Assembly (NCBI GenBank): GCA_905221605.1 | Contig: CAJNDS010000058.1 | Location: forward strand, 756,992-820,991 | Origin: Symbiodinium natans | Taxonomy: Eukaryota > Sar > Dinophyceae > Suessiales > Symbiodiniaceae | Direction: 5' to 3' | Length of the DNA stretch: 64,000 bases | In this document: positions 34,008 through 43,758 of the stretch, one piece after another | How positions within the stretch are numbered: the stretch's first letter is position 1 | Layout: each line of letters starts with the position of its first letter | Notes under the pieces: generated by a model | Told to the model about the DNA's origin: nothing | The model's input: only the letters and a program-made list of their open reading frames with translations | Database searches by the model: none | Position numbers and translations under genes: made by a program

Positions 34008-34028
34008 TTCGTTCGCCCGGCAGATGTC
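34008..34028 (-). CDS. short helical-gene exon (DICRANE)
   Basis: DICRANE between GCCAG and GAA|GC, phase 0/0; AAK follows in frame. Confidence 0.5.
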
Positions 34029-34304
34029 CTGGCATGCGGGGTAATCAGAGTTACCAAACCTCGCCCCACAGGGCTTGGGGTTTAGGGTTTAGGGTTTAGG
34101 GGTTTAGGGTTTAGGGCTTAGGGTTTAGGCTTAGTGCACTGCGTGGTGCTAGGGGCACAAGGAAGCGCAGACTGAATGTCTCACTCTTCAAGTACAAGGC
34201 AACGCCATGCCATAGCCTTAAACCCTAAACCCTAAACCCTAAACCCTGAACCCTAAACCCTAAACCCTAAACGGGTTCAGGGTTTGGCGATCTGTTTGGC
34301 TGGC

Positions 34305-34391
34305 TTTGCTGCTTTCGACGGCTTCAGAGATGGTGTGAGATCGCTCGAAAAGCGAGCCGTAGCTGTACTTCGCATAACGCATCCATGGTTC
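34305..34391 (-). CDS. helical-gene exon, 29 codons (EPWMR)
   Basis: Starts EPWMRYAKYSYGSLFERS and ends HTISEAVESSK, between GGACAG and AAA|GC, phase 0/0. The ending SEAVE repeats the ending of the next exon upstream (34850-34903). Confidence 0.75.
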
Positions 34392-34849
34392 CTGTCCTAA
34401 CCTTCGCAGCTTCAGCACGGATTCGAGGGTTTCGGGTGCGGGCTTGAGTCTCTCAGGGCCCTGAACCCCTAAACGCTCTGCTGAACCCCGAACCCTACAG
34501 CCTGAAGCCCTAAACCCGGGACTCTTGATCTCAGACCTTCCCAACCAACCTTGCACCCCGGCAGTTCCGTAGACCCATAGCCCCTCAACACTAGCCCTTC
34601 AACCTTGCAGCCCTAAACCCGTAAACCACCAAAACCCACACCCAAAACCCATCAAACCCAAAATCCAAATAACCTCCAGACAAGGGCAATTCGCGAATGA
34701 GTGGATTAGGGCTCTCAGGGTTAAGGGATCCCAAAACCCTAAGCCCTAAACCCGAAATCTTAAACCCTAAGCCCTAAACCCCAAACCCTTAGCCCTAAAC
34801 CCTAAACATCCCTAAACCCTAGAGCCTTGGAAGCCCTGGCACCCCCCGC

Positions 34850-34903
34850 CTCAACAGCCTCCGAGAGCTTCCGCTCGAGGGTCACGTCGATTCTGCTGAG
34901 GAC
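34850..34903 (-). CDS. helical-gene exon (VLSRI)
   Basis: VLSRIDVTLERKLSEAVE between CCTCAG and GAG|GC, phase 0/0. Confidence 0.76.
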
Positions 34904-35944
34904 CTGAGGGTGGGGAGGATGGGTCTTCAGGGTCTTCGAGGTTTAGGGTTTAGGGTTTAGGGTTTAGGGTTCAGGGTTTCGGGTCAAGGGTTTACGGTGA
35001 TGGGTTTAGGGTTTTAGGGTTTAGGACTGCAGGCCTTTCGGGTTTGAGGGCTTCCCAGGTTGGTTTAGGACTGCTGGGTTGTAGGGTTTAGGGTTTTAGA
35101 CGATAGGGTTTAGGGTGCAGGGTGTTAGGGTTTTAAGGTGTACGGTTTGAGAGGTTAGGGTTTAGGGTTTAGGGTGTAGGGTTGTTAGGGTTTGTAGGAC
35201 TGCCGGGTTTTTATGGTTTAGGCGTTAGGGCTGCAGGGTTTTAGGGTTTAGGGTCTCGGGCTGCATGGTTTGAGGTTTTAGGGCTTTCGGACTGCAGGGT
35301 TTCAAAGGTTCGGGTTTAGGATTTAGGCCTGTAGGAAGCTTTGGGAAAGTGGGGAGGGAGAGGGAGGGGGGGGGGGGGTTGTACCCGAAACCCTCCCGAA
35401 ACACTGAGCCCTTCAGTTGATGCGCCCAGACCCATTGCGACGTTGAGTTTAGGCTGAGGCCCTAAACCCTATAAACCCTAAACCCTACAACCTAAACCCT
35501 GGTTTAGAAGGCATGAAAGTGCCAGACCTACACCCCAAACCTCCAAATCGTACGCCCCCAAACCTGAACCGCATACACCCCAAAATAATGTTTTAGGATT
35601 TTTGGGGTGCGGGCTTTCAGGGTTACCTATACCCACATCCCAAAAAACCAAGAACAAATGCCTCAACCCGAAACCGAAACCCAAAAATTTGCCGAGGCAG
35701 ATGCTCGCTCGGCGTTTGCCTGGCAAGGAAGGACCCTTGTGTAGAGGAGCCGAACCTAAACCCTAAACCAAAACTCCCAAAACTCAGGGTTTGGGGTGTC
35801 AGGGTTCGCCGAAATCTAAGCCCAAACCTCTCAGCCTCAGTCCACAAGATCGCAGATACTGGGGAGGCCCAGTTTAAGCAGGGGTATTTTGGGTAGTTCA
35901 GTGCACTTTCGGGCAAAGGAGCCATGGACCTCCAGGGGTATATT

Positions 35945-36060
35945 GGGGAACTAAACCCTAAACCCTGAACCCTATAGTCCTAACCCTAAACCCTAAACCC
36001 TAAACCCTAAACCCTAAACCCTAAACCCTAAACCCTAAACCCTAAACCCTAAACCCCAAA
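35945..36060 (-). repeat. CCCTAAA array
   Basis: About 16 units. Degenerate TTTAGGG-like sequence also fills 34930-35390. Confidence 0.95.
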
Positions 36061-36117
36061 ACCTGAACCCTAAACCCTGTGCTTAGACCCCAAGACTCTT
36101 CATCGGAGCTCTGGGGC

Positions 36118-36168
36118 CTGGAACTCCTTGGCTTGAGCCTGTAGGCCGTCGCTGACGCGATCCGCCAC
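36118..36168 (-). CDS. helical-gene exon (VADRV)
   Basis: VADRVSDGLQAQAKEFQ between AACGAG and CAG|GC, phase 0/0. Confidence 0.75.
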
Positions 36169-36453
36169 CTCGTTTGGACCCTAAACCCTAAACCCTAAAC
36201 CCTTAAAGACTAGGTTTAGGGTGTAGTATGGGCTTGGGGTGTAGCAGGATTAGGGCTTAGGGTTTAGGCTTCAGGGTTGAGGGTTCAGGGTTTAGGGCAA
36301 CTAAATAAAGACTAGGCAGCCCAGTAGCCTTTGGGTCTCTCTATTCTTGTGTACCCGTTGGGTTTCGGGTTTCGTGTTTCGGGTTTCGGGTTTAGGGTTT
36401 CGGGTTTAGGGTTTAGGGTTTAGGGTTTAGGGTAGGTGAATCCCCTAAGCCGC

Positions 36454-36480
36454 CTTCTCCACGCGACGGGCTCCCTCAAC
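36454..36480 (-). CDS. helical-gene exon (VEGAR)
   Basis: VEGARRVEK between CTCCAG and AAG|GC, phase 0/0. Confidence 0.6.
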
Positions 36481-36849
36481 CTGGAGCCCTGCAAGTCGGC
36501 AAGCCCAATTCTCCCGTCATCTTCGGTGCTTCGGTGCAGAATGCTGTTGCAGCTCCTGACGCCCTGAACCCGAAACCCAAAACTCTAAACCCTAAACCCT
36601 AGCCCTAAACCCTAAACCCCATTGGGGGAAGTCCAGTAAGTCCCTATAAATTCCAGCTGCAACCCTGTGAACCCTGAGCTGACTCTTGGATTGAAGGGCA
36701 GAGAATTTAGGGTTTAGGGTTTAGGGATCCTCAGCCCAAACCCGAAACCCTGACCCCCAGAAAGCCACAAACTTAGATTTCATCGGGCTTTTCAGATATG
36801 TTCCCTAAACCCTAAACCCTAAACCCTAAACCCTAAACCCTAAACCCTA

Positions 36850-36975
36850 AAGCTCAAGTCCTTGCGGTCTTTGCGGACGCATACGATCTCACCATGACGT
36901 GATCGTGGTCACACGTGAACATGTGAGCTTGCCAGCGATGTCTGCAGAGGCCTCCATTGTCCGCATTCTTTGGGG
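36850..36975 (-). pseudogene. degenerate ankyrin repeat
   Basis: Read on the minus strand, HMFTCDHDHVMVRSYASAKTA is recognisable against the repeat ALMCACDHGHVEIARFLVHAGADK of the neighbouring gene. It lies downstream of that gene's stop, without a usable frame, and grades into a telomere-like array. Confidence 0.6.
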
Positions 36976-37063
36976 ACCAGATTAACCCTAAACATGGTGT
37001 CATTTAATTACCCCATTCTGATACTCATGTGATCCCTACGAAGGCTGAGATGGACCATAAACG

Positions 37064-37097
37064 CTTTTCAGGGTTCATCTAGTCCCCAAGGTTTGAC
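37064..37097 (+). repeat. inverted repeat, left copy, around ankyrin exon 3
   Basis: A segment containing GGGTTCATCTAGTCCCCAAGG-like sequence that spans the stop codon. It matches, in inverted orientation, 38105-38137 at the exon's other end, with about 24 of 28 bases identical before one indel. Confidence 0.75.
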
Positions 37098-38129
37098 AGC
37101 AGGCGCACGATCTCATCCAGTCCCGCAAAAGATGCATAAACCAGAGCGGTATGCCCCCAACTGTCCGACAAGACCTTGTCAGCTCCTGCATGGACCAGGA
37201 AACGTGCAATCTCAACGTGGCCATGGTCACATGCACACATGAGAGCCGTCTTTCCATCAATGTCTGGTAGGTCCTTATCAGCACCTGCTTCCAGCAGCAA
37301 GCGTACGATCTGCAAGTCGCCCTTTTCAGCTGCGCAGATAAGAGCCGTTCTGCAGTAGTCGTTTGCAGTATAGTCCGTTGCAGCACCAGCTTCCACCAGC
37401 AAGCGCGCAATCTCCACATGCTGATTTTCACAAGCATAGATGAGGGCTGTCTTGCCATCCATGTCTGCTAAGTTCTTGTCAGCACCAGCTTCCACCAGGA
37501 AGCGCGCAGTCTCAACGTACCCAGCATGAGACGCGTGAATGAGGGCCGTCCTCGAGCAGTCATCAGCCAAGTCCTTTGCAACACTTGCTTCTACCAGCTG
37601 GCGCACAACCTCAATGTGGCCATTCTCAGATGCGCAAATGAGAGCAGTCTTTCCATCGATGTCTTGCAGGTCCTTGTCAGCACCAGCTTCCAGCAATAAG
37701 CATACAATTTCAACGAGGCCTTTTTCAGATGCGAAAAGCAGGGCTGTCTTGCAACCAATGTCTGCCAGCTCAGTGTCGGCGCCGGCTTTCAACAACACGC
37801 GCGCAACTTCCGCCTGGCCGGCGAAAGAGGCATACGCTAGGGCTGAGTGTCCCCAACCGTCCAACAAGTCCTTGTTAGCGCCAGCGTCTAAGAGCAAGCG
37901 AACGACGTCAACATGCCCATTTTCACATGCGCACATGAGAGCCGTCTTGCTGTCAAAGTCTGGCAAGTCCATGTCAGCACCAGCTGCGACCAACAAGCGC
38001 ACGATGTCGACGTGGCCCATGTCAGACGCGCAAGCGAGAGCTCTCTTGCCATCACCGTCGGTCAACACCCTGTCCGCGCAGACTTTGACAATCAAGCGGA
38101 CAACGTCAACCTTGGGGACGAAATGAGCC
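37079..38129 (-). CDS. ankyrin-repeat protein 1, exon 3 (main exon)
   Basis: About ten 33-residue ankyrin repeats (GKTALMCACENGHVDVVRLL type) to the stop TAG at 37079. Ankyrin repeats bind partner proteins; the partner is unknown. There is no in-frame ATG at the left of the frame. Instead the open frame begins at acceptor AG|G (38131-38130), and G completes the lysine codon left by exon 2, giving KAHFVPKVDVVRL. Exons 1-3 total 1251 bases, 416 codons plus stop, an exact multiple of three, which supports the model. The gene lies between helical-gene exons at 36480 and 40070 on the same strand, so it is either nested in an intron or separates two genes. Confidence 0.9.
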
Positions 38130-38137
38130 CTAAAAAG
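38105..38137 (-). repeat. inverted repeat, right copy, around ankyrin exon 3
   Basis: Minus strand contains AGGGCTCATTTCGTCCCC, spanning the splice acceptor and first codons of exon 3. Partner of 37064-37097 and of a third, plus-strand copy at 38272-38297 inside intron 2 that differs by one base in 26. Confidence 0.78.
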
Positions 38138-38187
38138 GGTTTAGGGTTCATATACCTGAATAGGAGCTATAGTACTCAGGGTATATA

Positions 38188-38262
38188 AAACCCTAAACCC
38201 TAAACCCTAAACCCTAAACCCTAAACCCTAAACCCTAAACCCTAAACCCTAAACCCTAAACT
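38188..38262 (-). repeat. CCCTAAA array in ankyrin 1 intron 2
   Basis: About ten units between the inverted copies at 38105 and 38272; a TTTAGGG array at 38365-38440 lies in the same intron, so one intron carries both orientations. Confidence 0.95.
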
Positions 38263-38271
38263 GACCCCCAA

Positions 38272-38297
38272 TTTTAGGGTTCATTTCGTCCCCAAGG
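38272..38297 (+). repeat. third copy of the ankyrin-flanking repeat
   Basis: Inverted relative to 38105-38137, with one mismatch in 26 bases. A telomere-like array of about 75 bases and a short unique stretch separate the two. Confidence 0.78.
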
Positions 38298-38541
38298 AAC
38301 AAGGCCGTTCGAGACTGCGAAGATGAACTCCTTTGTGACCTGTCCTCAGTTCTCCAGCAACCTGGGGGGTTTAGGGTTTAGGGTTTAGGGTTTAGGGTTT
38401 AGGGTTTAGGGTTTAGGGTTTAGGGTTTAGGGTTTAGGGGAACTAGAGGTTAACCCTTGGGATTATAAAGGGGATTCGATTACCCCAAAAAGGCTAAAGG
38501 TTACCTACTCTACTACTAGGTGTCTCTGTGTGGGAGAGGGC

Positions 38542-38598
38542 TTCAGAAGCAGCTGGAGCTCGAGCGGCACCTGCAGCAAGGCAGAATCCTCCAAGATC
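38542..38598 (-). CDS. ankyrin-repeat protein 1, exon 2
   Basis: Second half of the ubiquitin-like domain: ILEDSALLQVPLELQLLL. It parallels RVLDEPLELQLWLKPS of ankyrin protein 2. Acceptor AG|G at 38600-38599; ends AA|GC. Without splicing, the frame meets TAG shortly after the domain. Confidence 0.82.
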
Positions 38599-38800
38599 CT
38601 TGGTAGCCCAGGAACCATATTCTGACAAGGCTACCCTTTTTTGGGGGCTAGCTACTTTTATAAGGGAACCTTGAACCCCCCCCCAAAAAAAAAGGGGAAA
38701 AAGGGGCACCACTGGGCTACCAGTTGGCTACTTTATAAGGGAACCTTGAACCCCCCCCCCCCCCAAAAAACAAAAAAAAAGAAAAAGGGGCTACCAAGAA
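38597..38800. mobile_element. MITE-like element (family 4) acting as intron
   Basis: Ends are inverted copies of CTTGGTAGCCC. Inside are two similar units, each with an AAGGGAACCTTGAACC motif followed by C- and A-runs, so it is a double or nested copy. It coincides with intron 1 of the ankyrin gene: the intron is GCTT plus the element, and the final CTACCAAG supplies the AG acceptor. Confidence 0.8.
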
Positions 38801-38802
38801 GC

Positions 38803-38945
38803 ATGCTGCCATGTAGGAGCTCCTGCATGCAGACAGGAAAGCCATGCGACGTGCGCAGGTCGAGCTTCAGGGCAGCGACGTCACTCAAGAGCTCCGTGCT
38901 GAAGGAAGCCACTTCTTCGCCAGAGATGCCCCAAACGCGGAGCAT
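38803..38945 (-). CDS. ankyrin-repeat protein 1, exon 1 (ubiquitin-like N terminus)
   Basis: Starts MLRVWGISGEEVASFS and continues through HGFPVCMQELLHGS, about 47 residues. It aligns with residues 1-47 of ankyrin protein 2 and with the ubiquitin-like N-terminal domain common in dinoflagellate ankyrin proteins. The ATG follows an AG directly (TTTCAAAG|ATG), a likely spliced-leader acceptor. The exon ends AT|GC; joining to exon 2 restores the ATG and ATC codons and the domain. The intron is a MITE-like element (38599-38802). Confidence 0.88.
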
Positions 38946-38959
38946 CTTTGAAATTTCAC

Positions 38960-40060
38960 AACCCTAAACCCTAAACCCTAAACCCTAAACCCTAAACCCT
39001 AAACCCTAAACCCTAAACCCTAAACTCGCAAGCAATGGGGCGAGCTGCCCTTGTAAAGGGAGTCATCACAAACATAGGGACCTTAACGGCTCAATCCTAC
39101 ACGAGCTTTAGGGTTTAGGATTGCGTGCTTTGTAGGGTTTAGGGTTTAGGGTTTAGGGTTTAGGGTTTAGGGTTTAGGGTTTAGGCTTGTTTTAGCAAAA
39201 ACCTTTGTGGTGGCGTGGAAACTCAACCCCTGGTAGAGCTGCAGAGAATCTTCTAAGTCTGAGGGCTACGATGCCGTACCTTGAGCCATAAAGCCATAGA
39301 CCCTAAGCCCTAACCCAGCAACCATTTGCAACCTTTCAATACTGACATCTGAATGGAAAACTAATCCCTAAAGCTTCACAACCGCTCTGAGCTGGAGATT
39401 CCTGCGAGGGCTCGCAACCCCTATATTGTAAACCCTTTAAACCCTATAAATCCTATAAAGCCTGTAAACTCTATAAACCCTGAAAACTACAAACCCTATA
39501 CACCCTATAAACCACCTCAACCTAGGAAACCATACAACCTACAGTAAACCCTCAAAAAACCCTGAAAACCTAACACCCTAGAACCCGAAAACCCTCAAAT
39601 CCCTGAGCCTTTAAACCGATTGAGGGTTTAGGGGCTTAGGGCTTAGGATGTAGAGTTTTAGAATTTAGGGTGTACCTGCAACCGCAAACCTGATCCCATT
39701 CTGGGACCCAGGAGCCCTGGAACCGAGGGGGCATCGAGAATCGAGAACCCTAAGCCCGCTCAAACCTGAACCCAAACCCCGCCAACCCCTAATCCCCACT
39801 AAGCCTTGAACCCTCGACCCCAAACCAACAAAAAAAGCATAAAACTGAGGATTCTACAAACGTTTGTAATCCGGAATCCCCCTTATAGGGACCCTTATGC
39901 CCCAATAGTCGGATGCTTAGGTTGGTGTTGTTTTTGGGCCTCGAATGAACCTAGACCCTAAACCCTAAACCCTCCTGAACGTCAAACCCTAAACCCTAAA
40001 TCCTAATAAAGCCTCAAGCCTAAAACCAAACCTTGAGCCATAGGCCTGAAGGCTTACAAA
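38960..40060. repeat. telomere-like and degenerate repeat
   Basis: Arrays at 38960-39025 and 39130-39185; 39410-39620 is rich in ACCCTATAAA-type 9-base drift. No exon recognised. Confidence 0.75.
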
Positions 40061-40069
40061 GCTGTCTGC

Positions 40070-40115
40070 CTGCTCCAGTCGAGCTCGTGCCCTTTCCACC
40101 AGCTCCCCCACACTC
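40070..40115 (-). CDS. helical-gene exon (SVGEL)
   Basis: SVGELVERARARLEQ between CTTAG|G and CAG|GC. The opening G completes CG from the exon at 41193-41224 (arginine), so the phases agree. Confidence 0.75.
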
Positions 40116-40482
40116 CTAAGTGGCTCGGAAGGTTTCAAGCTTACGGTGTGGGTTTAAGGTTTAGGGTTTAGGGTTTAGGGTTTAGGGTTTAGGGCTCAGG
40201 GTTTAAGGCTCAGGGTTTAGGGCTTCGGCTTGCTGGTTGCAGGGCTTAAGAGTTTAGGGCTCCCAAAAAGCTCAGGGTTCTTAAGCCCTATAGAAACCCC
40301 TGTAAATTCCATGAACCCTACAAAACTCTGTAAACCCTTAAAACCCTCTAAACCTACACACCCCTAAACCGGCAAAGCCTTCAAGCCCTGTCAACCACTT
40401 TAAGGCCTAAAAACCCCTGCAAACCCTTGAGACCCTGCCCCTGTCATATGAGGCTAACCTCCCCGTAGGACCTTGCTAACTT

Positions 40483-40576
40483 GGGAGGCACCCCCGTATA
40501 CTAACAGTCCTTAAACGGGGTTATACTAGGCACTATAGCCCCGATTAAGGAATGTTATTATAAGGGGGGCAATCCC
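40483..40576. mobile_element. MITE-like element, family 1
   Basis: CCCCCGTATACTAACAGTCC at left; AATGTTATTATAAGGGGGGC at right. Confidence 0.78.
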
Positions 40577-41097
40577 AATTAATAAACCTAAACCCTAAAT
40601 CCTAAACCCTAAGCCCGAGTTTATACGAAAAAACAAATCTCTTTATTCAGAAGGGGGCTGTAGAAGCCATGTAATTCCTCTTAGACGTTGTAAGCCCGGG
40701 CCACGAAAATGTCAACTCCAAGAGACCTGCACGGCCCTGATTCCTAAACCCGGGTTTAGGGCTGGGATTAGGGTTTGGGCTTTGGGGATTTAGGGTTTAG
40801 GGTATAGGATTTAGGGTTTAGGGTTAGGGGGGTTAGCAATTTCGGGGCCCAGAGTTTAGGGTTGAGGGGTTTAGCAAGGTTTAGGGATTTTTAGGGATAA
40901 GCGCCCTAGGTCCCAAGGGCCCTGACCCGTAAACCCCGAACTCCCTCTACGCGACACCCGAAACCCGAAACCCGAAACCCGAAAAGCGAAACCCGAAACC
41001 CGAAACCCTATAAACCTATAACCCTAAACCCTGGACCCTAAACCCTAACCCCTAAACCCTATAAACCCTAAACCCTAAACCCCAAACCCTAAACCCT

Positions 41098-41168
41098 AAA
41101 GCCTAAACCCTAAACCCTAAACCCTAAACCCTAAACCCTAAACCCTAAACCCTAAACCCTAAACCCTA
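41098..41168 (-). repeat. CCCTAAA array
   Basis: About ten units ending at the ERAVE exon island. Confidence 0.95.
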
Positions 41169-41192
41169 GCGCAGCTAGAGCACTCCCCTAGC

Positions 41193-41224
41193 CGCTGCTG
41201 GAGGCTGCCTTCCACCGCCCGCTC
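41193..41224 (-). CDS. helical-gene exon (ERAVE)
   Basis: ERAVEGSLQQ plus CG, between CTTCAG and GC; phase 0 in, 2 out. Confidence 0.7.
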
Positions 41225-41836
41225 CTGAAGCGCATGGGCGGTGAGGATTGAGGTTTAGGGACTGCAGGCGTTTACCTTAAACCCTAAACCCTAGCCCTAA
41301 ACCCTAAACCCTAAACCCTAAATCCTAAATCTTGAAATCTGAACCCTCAAACCCTAAACGGAGAGATGGCGCATAAGCGCATAAGTGGCGCGGCTCGCAG
41401 CTCAGGGTTTAGGGTTTAGGGTTTAGGGTTTAGGGTTTAGGGTTCAGGGTTTAGGGTGTAGGGTTTTAGGGTTTAGGGTTTGCGGGTTCAGGGGTTCAGG
41501 GGTTCAGGGGTTCAGGGGTTCAGGGGTTCAGGGGTTTCTAGGCTTAGGGGTTTTGGGGTTTTTGGGGTTCAGGGGTTTAGGGCTTGGGCTTAGGGTTTAC
41601 AGGCCCCACTGTTTGGGGGTTAAAGTTGCCCCGTCTTTATGGTGTGTGCCCACTCCCCGCTTCAACCCTAAACCCTGAACCCCAGGCCAATACATCCTAA
41701 GAACGTAAACCCTAAACCCTAAACCCTAAACCCTAACCCCTAAACCCTAAACCCTAAACCCTAAACCCTAAACCCTAAACCCCCCCCTCGCTACCCCCAT
41801 AGGATGCCCTGTGTGCTCCTGTGCGCGGAGGGTGGC

Positions 41837-41879
41837 GTGCACGGTCATCTCAATCGTCTGCTCCACCTTCGCAGCGCTC
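41837..41879 (-). CDS. helical-gene exon (SAAKV)
   Basis: SAAKVEQTIEMTVH between CACAG|G and CAC|GC; the frame continues open for ATLRAQ. The opening G completes CG of the exon at 42612. Confidence 0.68.
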
Positions 41880-41929
41880 CTGTGAAGGGATACGCTTTTT
41901 GTGGGTTTTGAGACATGTGGGGTTTAGGG

Positions 41930-42120
41930 TTTAGGGTTTAGGGTTTAGGGTTTAGGGTTTAGGGTTTAGGGTTTAGGGTTTAGGGTTTAGGGCTTAGGGC
42001 TTAGGGCTTAGGGTTTAGGCTTAGGGTTTAGGGTTTAGGGTTTAGGGTTTAGGGTTTAGGGTTTAGGGTTTAGGGTTTAGGCTTAGGGCTTAGGGCTTAG
42101 GGTTTAGGGTTTAGGCTTTA
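41930..42120 (+). repeat. TTTAGGG / CTTAGGG array
   Basis: About 27 units, with CTTAGGG in blocks, running into the 8-mer array that follows. Confidence 0.95.
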
Positions 42121-42330
42121 GGCTTTAGGCTTTAGGGCTTTAGGGCTTTAGGGCTTTAGGGCTTTAGGGCTTTAGGGCTTTAGGGCTTTAGGGCTTTAGG
42201 GCTTTAGGGCTTTAGGGCTTTCGGGCTTTAGGGCTTTAGGGCTTTAGGGCTTTAGGGCTTTAGGGCTTTAGGGCTTTAGGGCTTTAGGGCTTTAGGGCTT
42301 TAGGGCTTTAGGGCTTTAGGGCTTTAGGGT
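42120..42330 (+). repeat. homogenised 8-mer array GGGCTTTA
   Basis: About 25 nearly perfect copies of an 8-base variant with a single deviating base. Confidence 0.95.
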
Positions 42331-42432
42331 TTGGGGCTTTAGGACAGACGGCTTAGAGCCTCCGGCTTCAGGGTGCTCGGAGTCGTTGAAATAGACCGGG
42401 CAACCCACATGTTTGGGGGTTTGAGTCTCCTA

Positions 42433-42545
42433 AACCCCAAAAACCCTATAAACCCTATAAAACCTATAAACCCTGTAAACCCTATAAACCCTATAAACCC
42501 TGTAAACCCCAAAAAGCCCTATAAACCCTATAAGCCCTCTAAACC
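42433..42545 (-). repeat. 9-mer array CCCTATAAA
   Basis: About ten copies with CCCTGTAAA variants. The same 9-mer forms 58530-58670 and parts of 50380-50690. Confidence 0.9.
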
Positions 42546-42611
42546 CTGAAAACCCGAAAAAAAACCCTAAAAACCCCCCAAAAAAAACCCTAAACCCTGG
42601 AAGAGTCAAGC

Positions 42612-42682
42612 CGCTCATCGCAGAGTGTTCGCATTATGTCGGACTGGATCTCGTTCTGCCGCTGGAGCGCAACAAGAGCATC
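42612..42682 (-). CDS. helical-gene exon (DALVA)
   Basis: Starts DALVALQRQNEIQSD and ends IMRTLCDE plus CG, between TTCCAG and GC; phase 0 in, 2 out. Confidence 0.76.
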
Positions 42683-43232
42683 CTGGAACTCTATAGGCTT
42701 CGAGGGTTGAGGGCATAGCAGGTTTAGGGTTTAGGGTTTAGGGTTTAGGGTTTAGGGTTTAGGGTTTAGGGTTAGGGGTCTAGGGTTTAGGGTTTAGGGT
42801 TCAGGGTCTAGGGTTTTGGGTTCAGGGTTTTAGGGCTCAGGGTTCTAGGCTTAGGGTTTGGGCTAAGCGCTGAGTAAGGCTTCTCAGGGGGTTTAGGGTT
42901 GAGGGTTTAGGGTTTAGGGCTTAGGGCTTAGGGTTTAGGGTTTAGGGTTTAGGCGCCGAACCCTAAACTCGAAAACATAAACCCTAAGCCGGATTCAGCC
43001 TCCGTTGATGTCTATTGCTACATAGGGTTTCAAAGCGCTGTTGCTTTCCAACTTGTGAAGCTGCGGGTTTTACGGAAAGTAGCAGGTGGTCCGTGCATGT
43101 TTTAAACAGGTCGAAAAACCCTGAAACCAAGGGTTTAGAATTTAGGGTTTAATGACTCCCTAAGAGCTCCCAGGGGGATTTTCCAAAGACCTCCCCAAGC
43201 CCAGTGGGATTCCCCCCAAACACGTCCCGTGC

Positions 43233-43263
43233 CTCCAGACGGTTCATGCGGTCTTCATGCATC
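43233..43263 (-). CDS. helical-gene exon (MHEDR)
   Basis: MHEDRMNRLE between CCAAG|G and GAG|GC. The internal ATG could be a start, but the preceding AG|G fits the exon pattern better. Confidence 0.6.
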
Positions 43264-43489
43264 CTTGGGATGCGGTTTAGGGTTTCATTTTAAGGGCTAG
43301 GGTTTAGGGTTTAGGGTTTAGGGTTAGATTTGAGGGGTTCAGGGTTCTTGGGGTTCTGGGCTCAAGGTTAAGGGGGGTTAGGGGTGTAGCTAGGGGTTTA
43401 GGGGCTTAGGGTTTATAGGGCTTCGGGGCTCAGAGGGGTGTAGAATTTAGGGTTGAGGGGCTCAAAACACTTGAGTCACAAACTTTGGT

Positions 43490-43758
43490 CTGGGCTGTGA
43501 AGGCGGGTGCTCCCCTTCTTACGTGCGAACGTTAGAGCTGTCCTGCCGTCACCCATTGTCAAGCTTTTTCAGCACCAGCTAGCTCTCATGTTTGCATGTC
43601 GCAAGAACCTTTTGCACATCACGTGCTTGCAGCTGGAAGCTGGTGAGACATGTACTTGACAAACGATGCACGCAGGACATATCTTTGGCTCGCATGCGCG
43701 TGGAGTTGGTGGTGTCCAGCCTTTAAAAAACCTTTACTGCTTGTCAAAGTCCTTGACC
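43490..43758 (-). pseudogene. decayed ankyrin repeats 3' of ankyrin gene 2
   Basis: Past the stop of ankyrin gene 2 the sequence still resembles repeat DNA. For example MGDGRTALTFARKKGSTR is readable near 43510-43560, but in shifted frames with stops. The array was once longer and the present stop results from a small deletion in a repeat. Confidence 0.6.

Noticed and set aside
37176-38188. Plus-strand frames of 60-195 codons
   Set aside because: Antisense shadows of the ankyrin repeats of gene 1.
42120-42330. CRISPR-like regular array
   Set aside because: Head-to-tail 8-mers without spacers; telomere-variant repeat in a eukaryotic setting.
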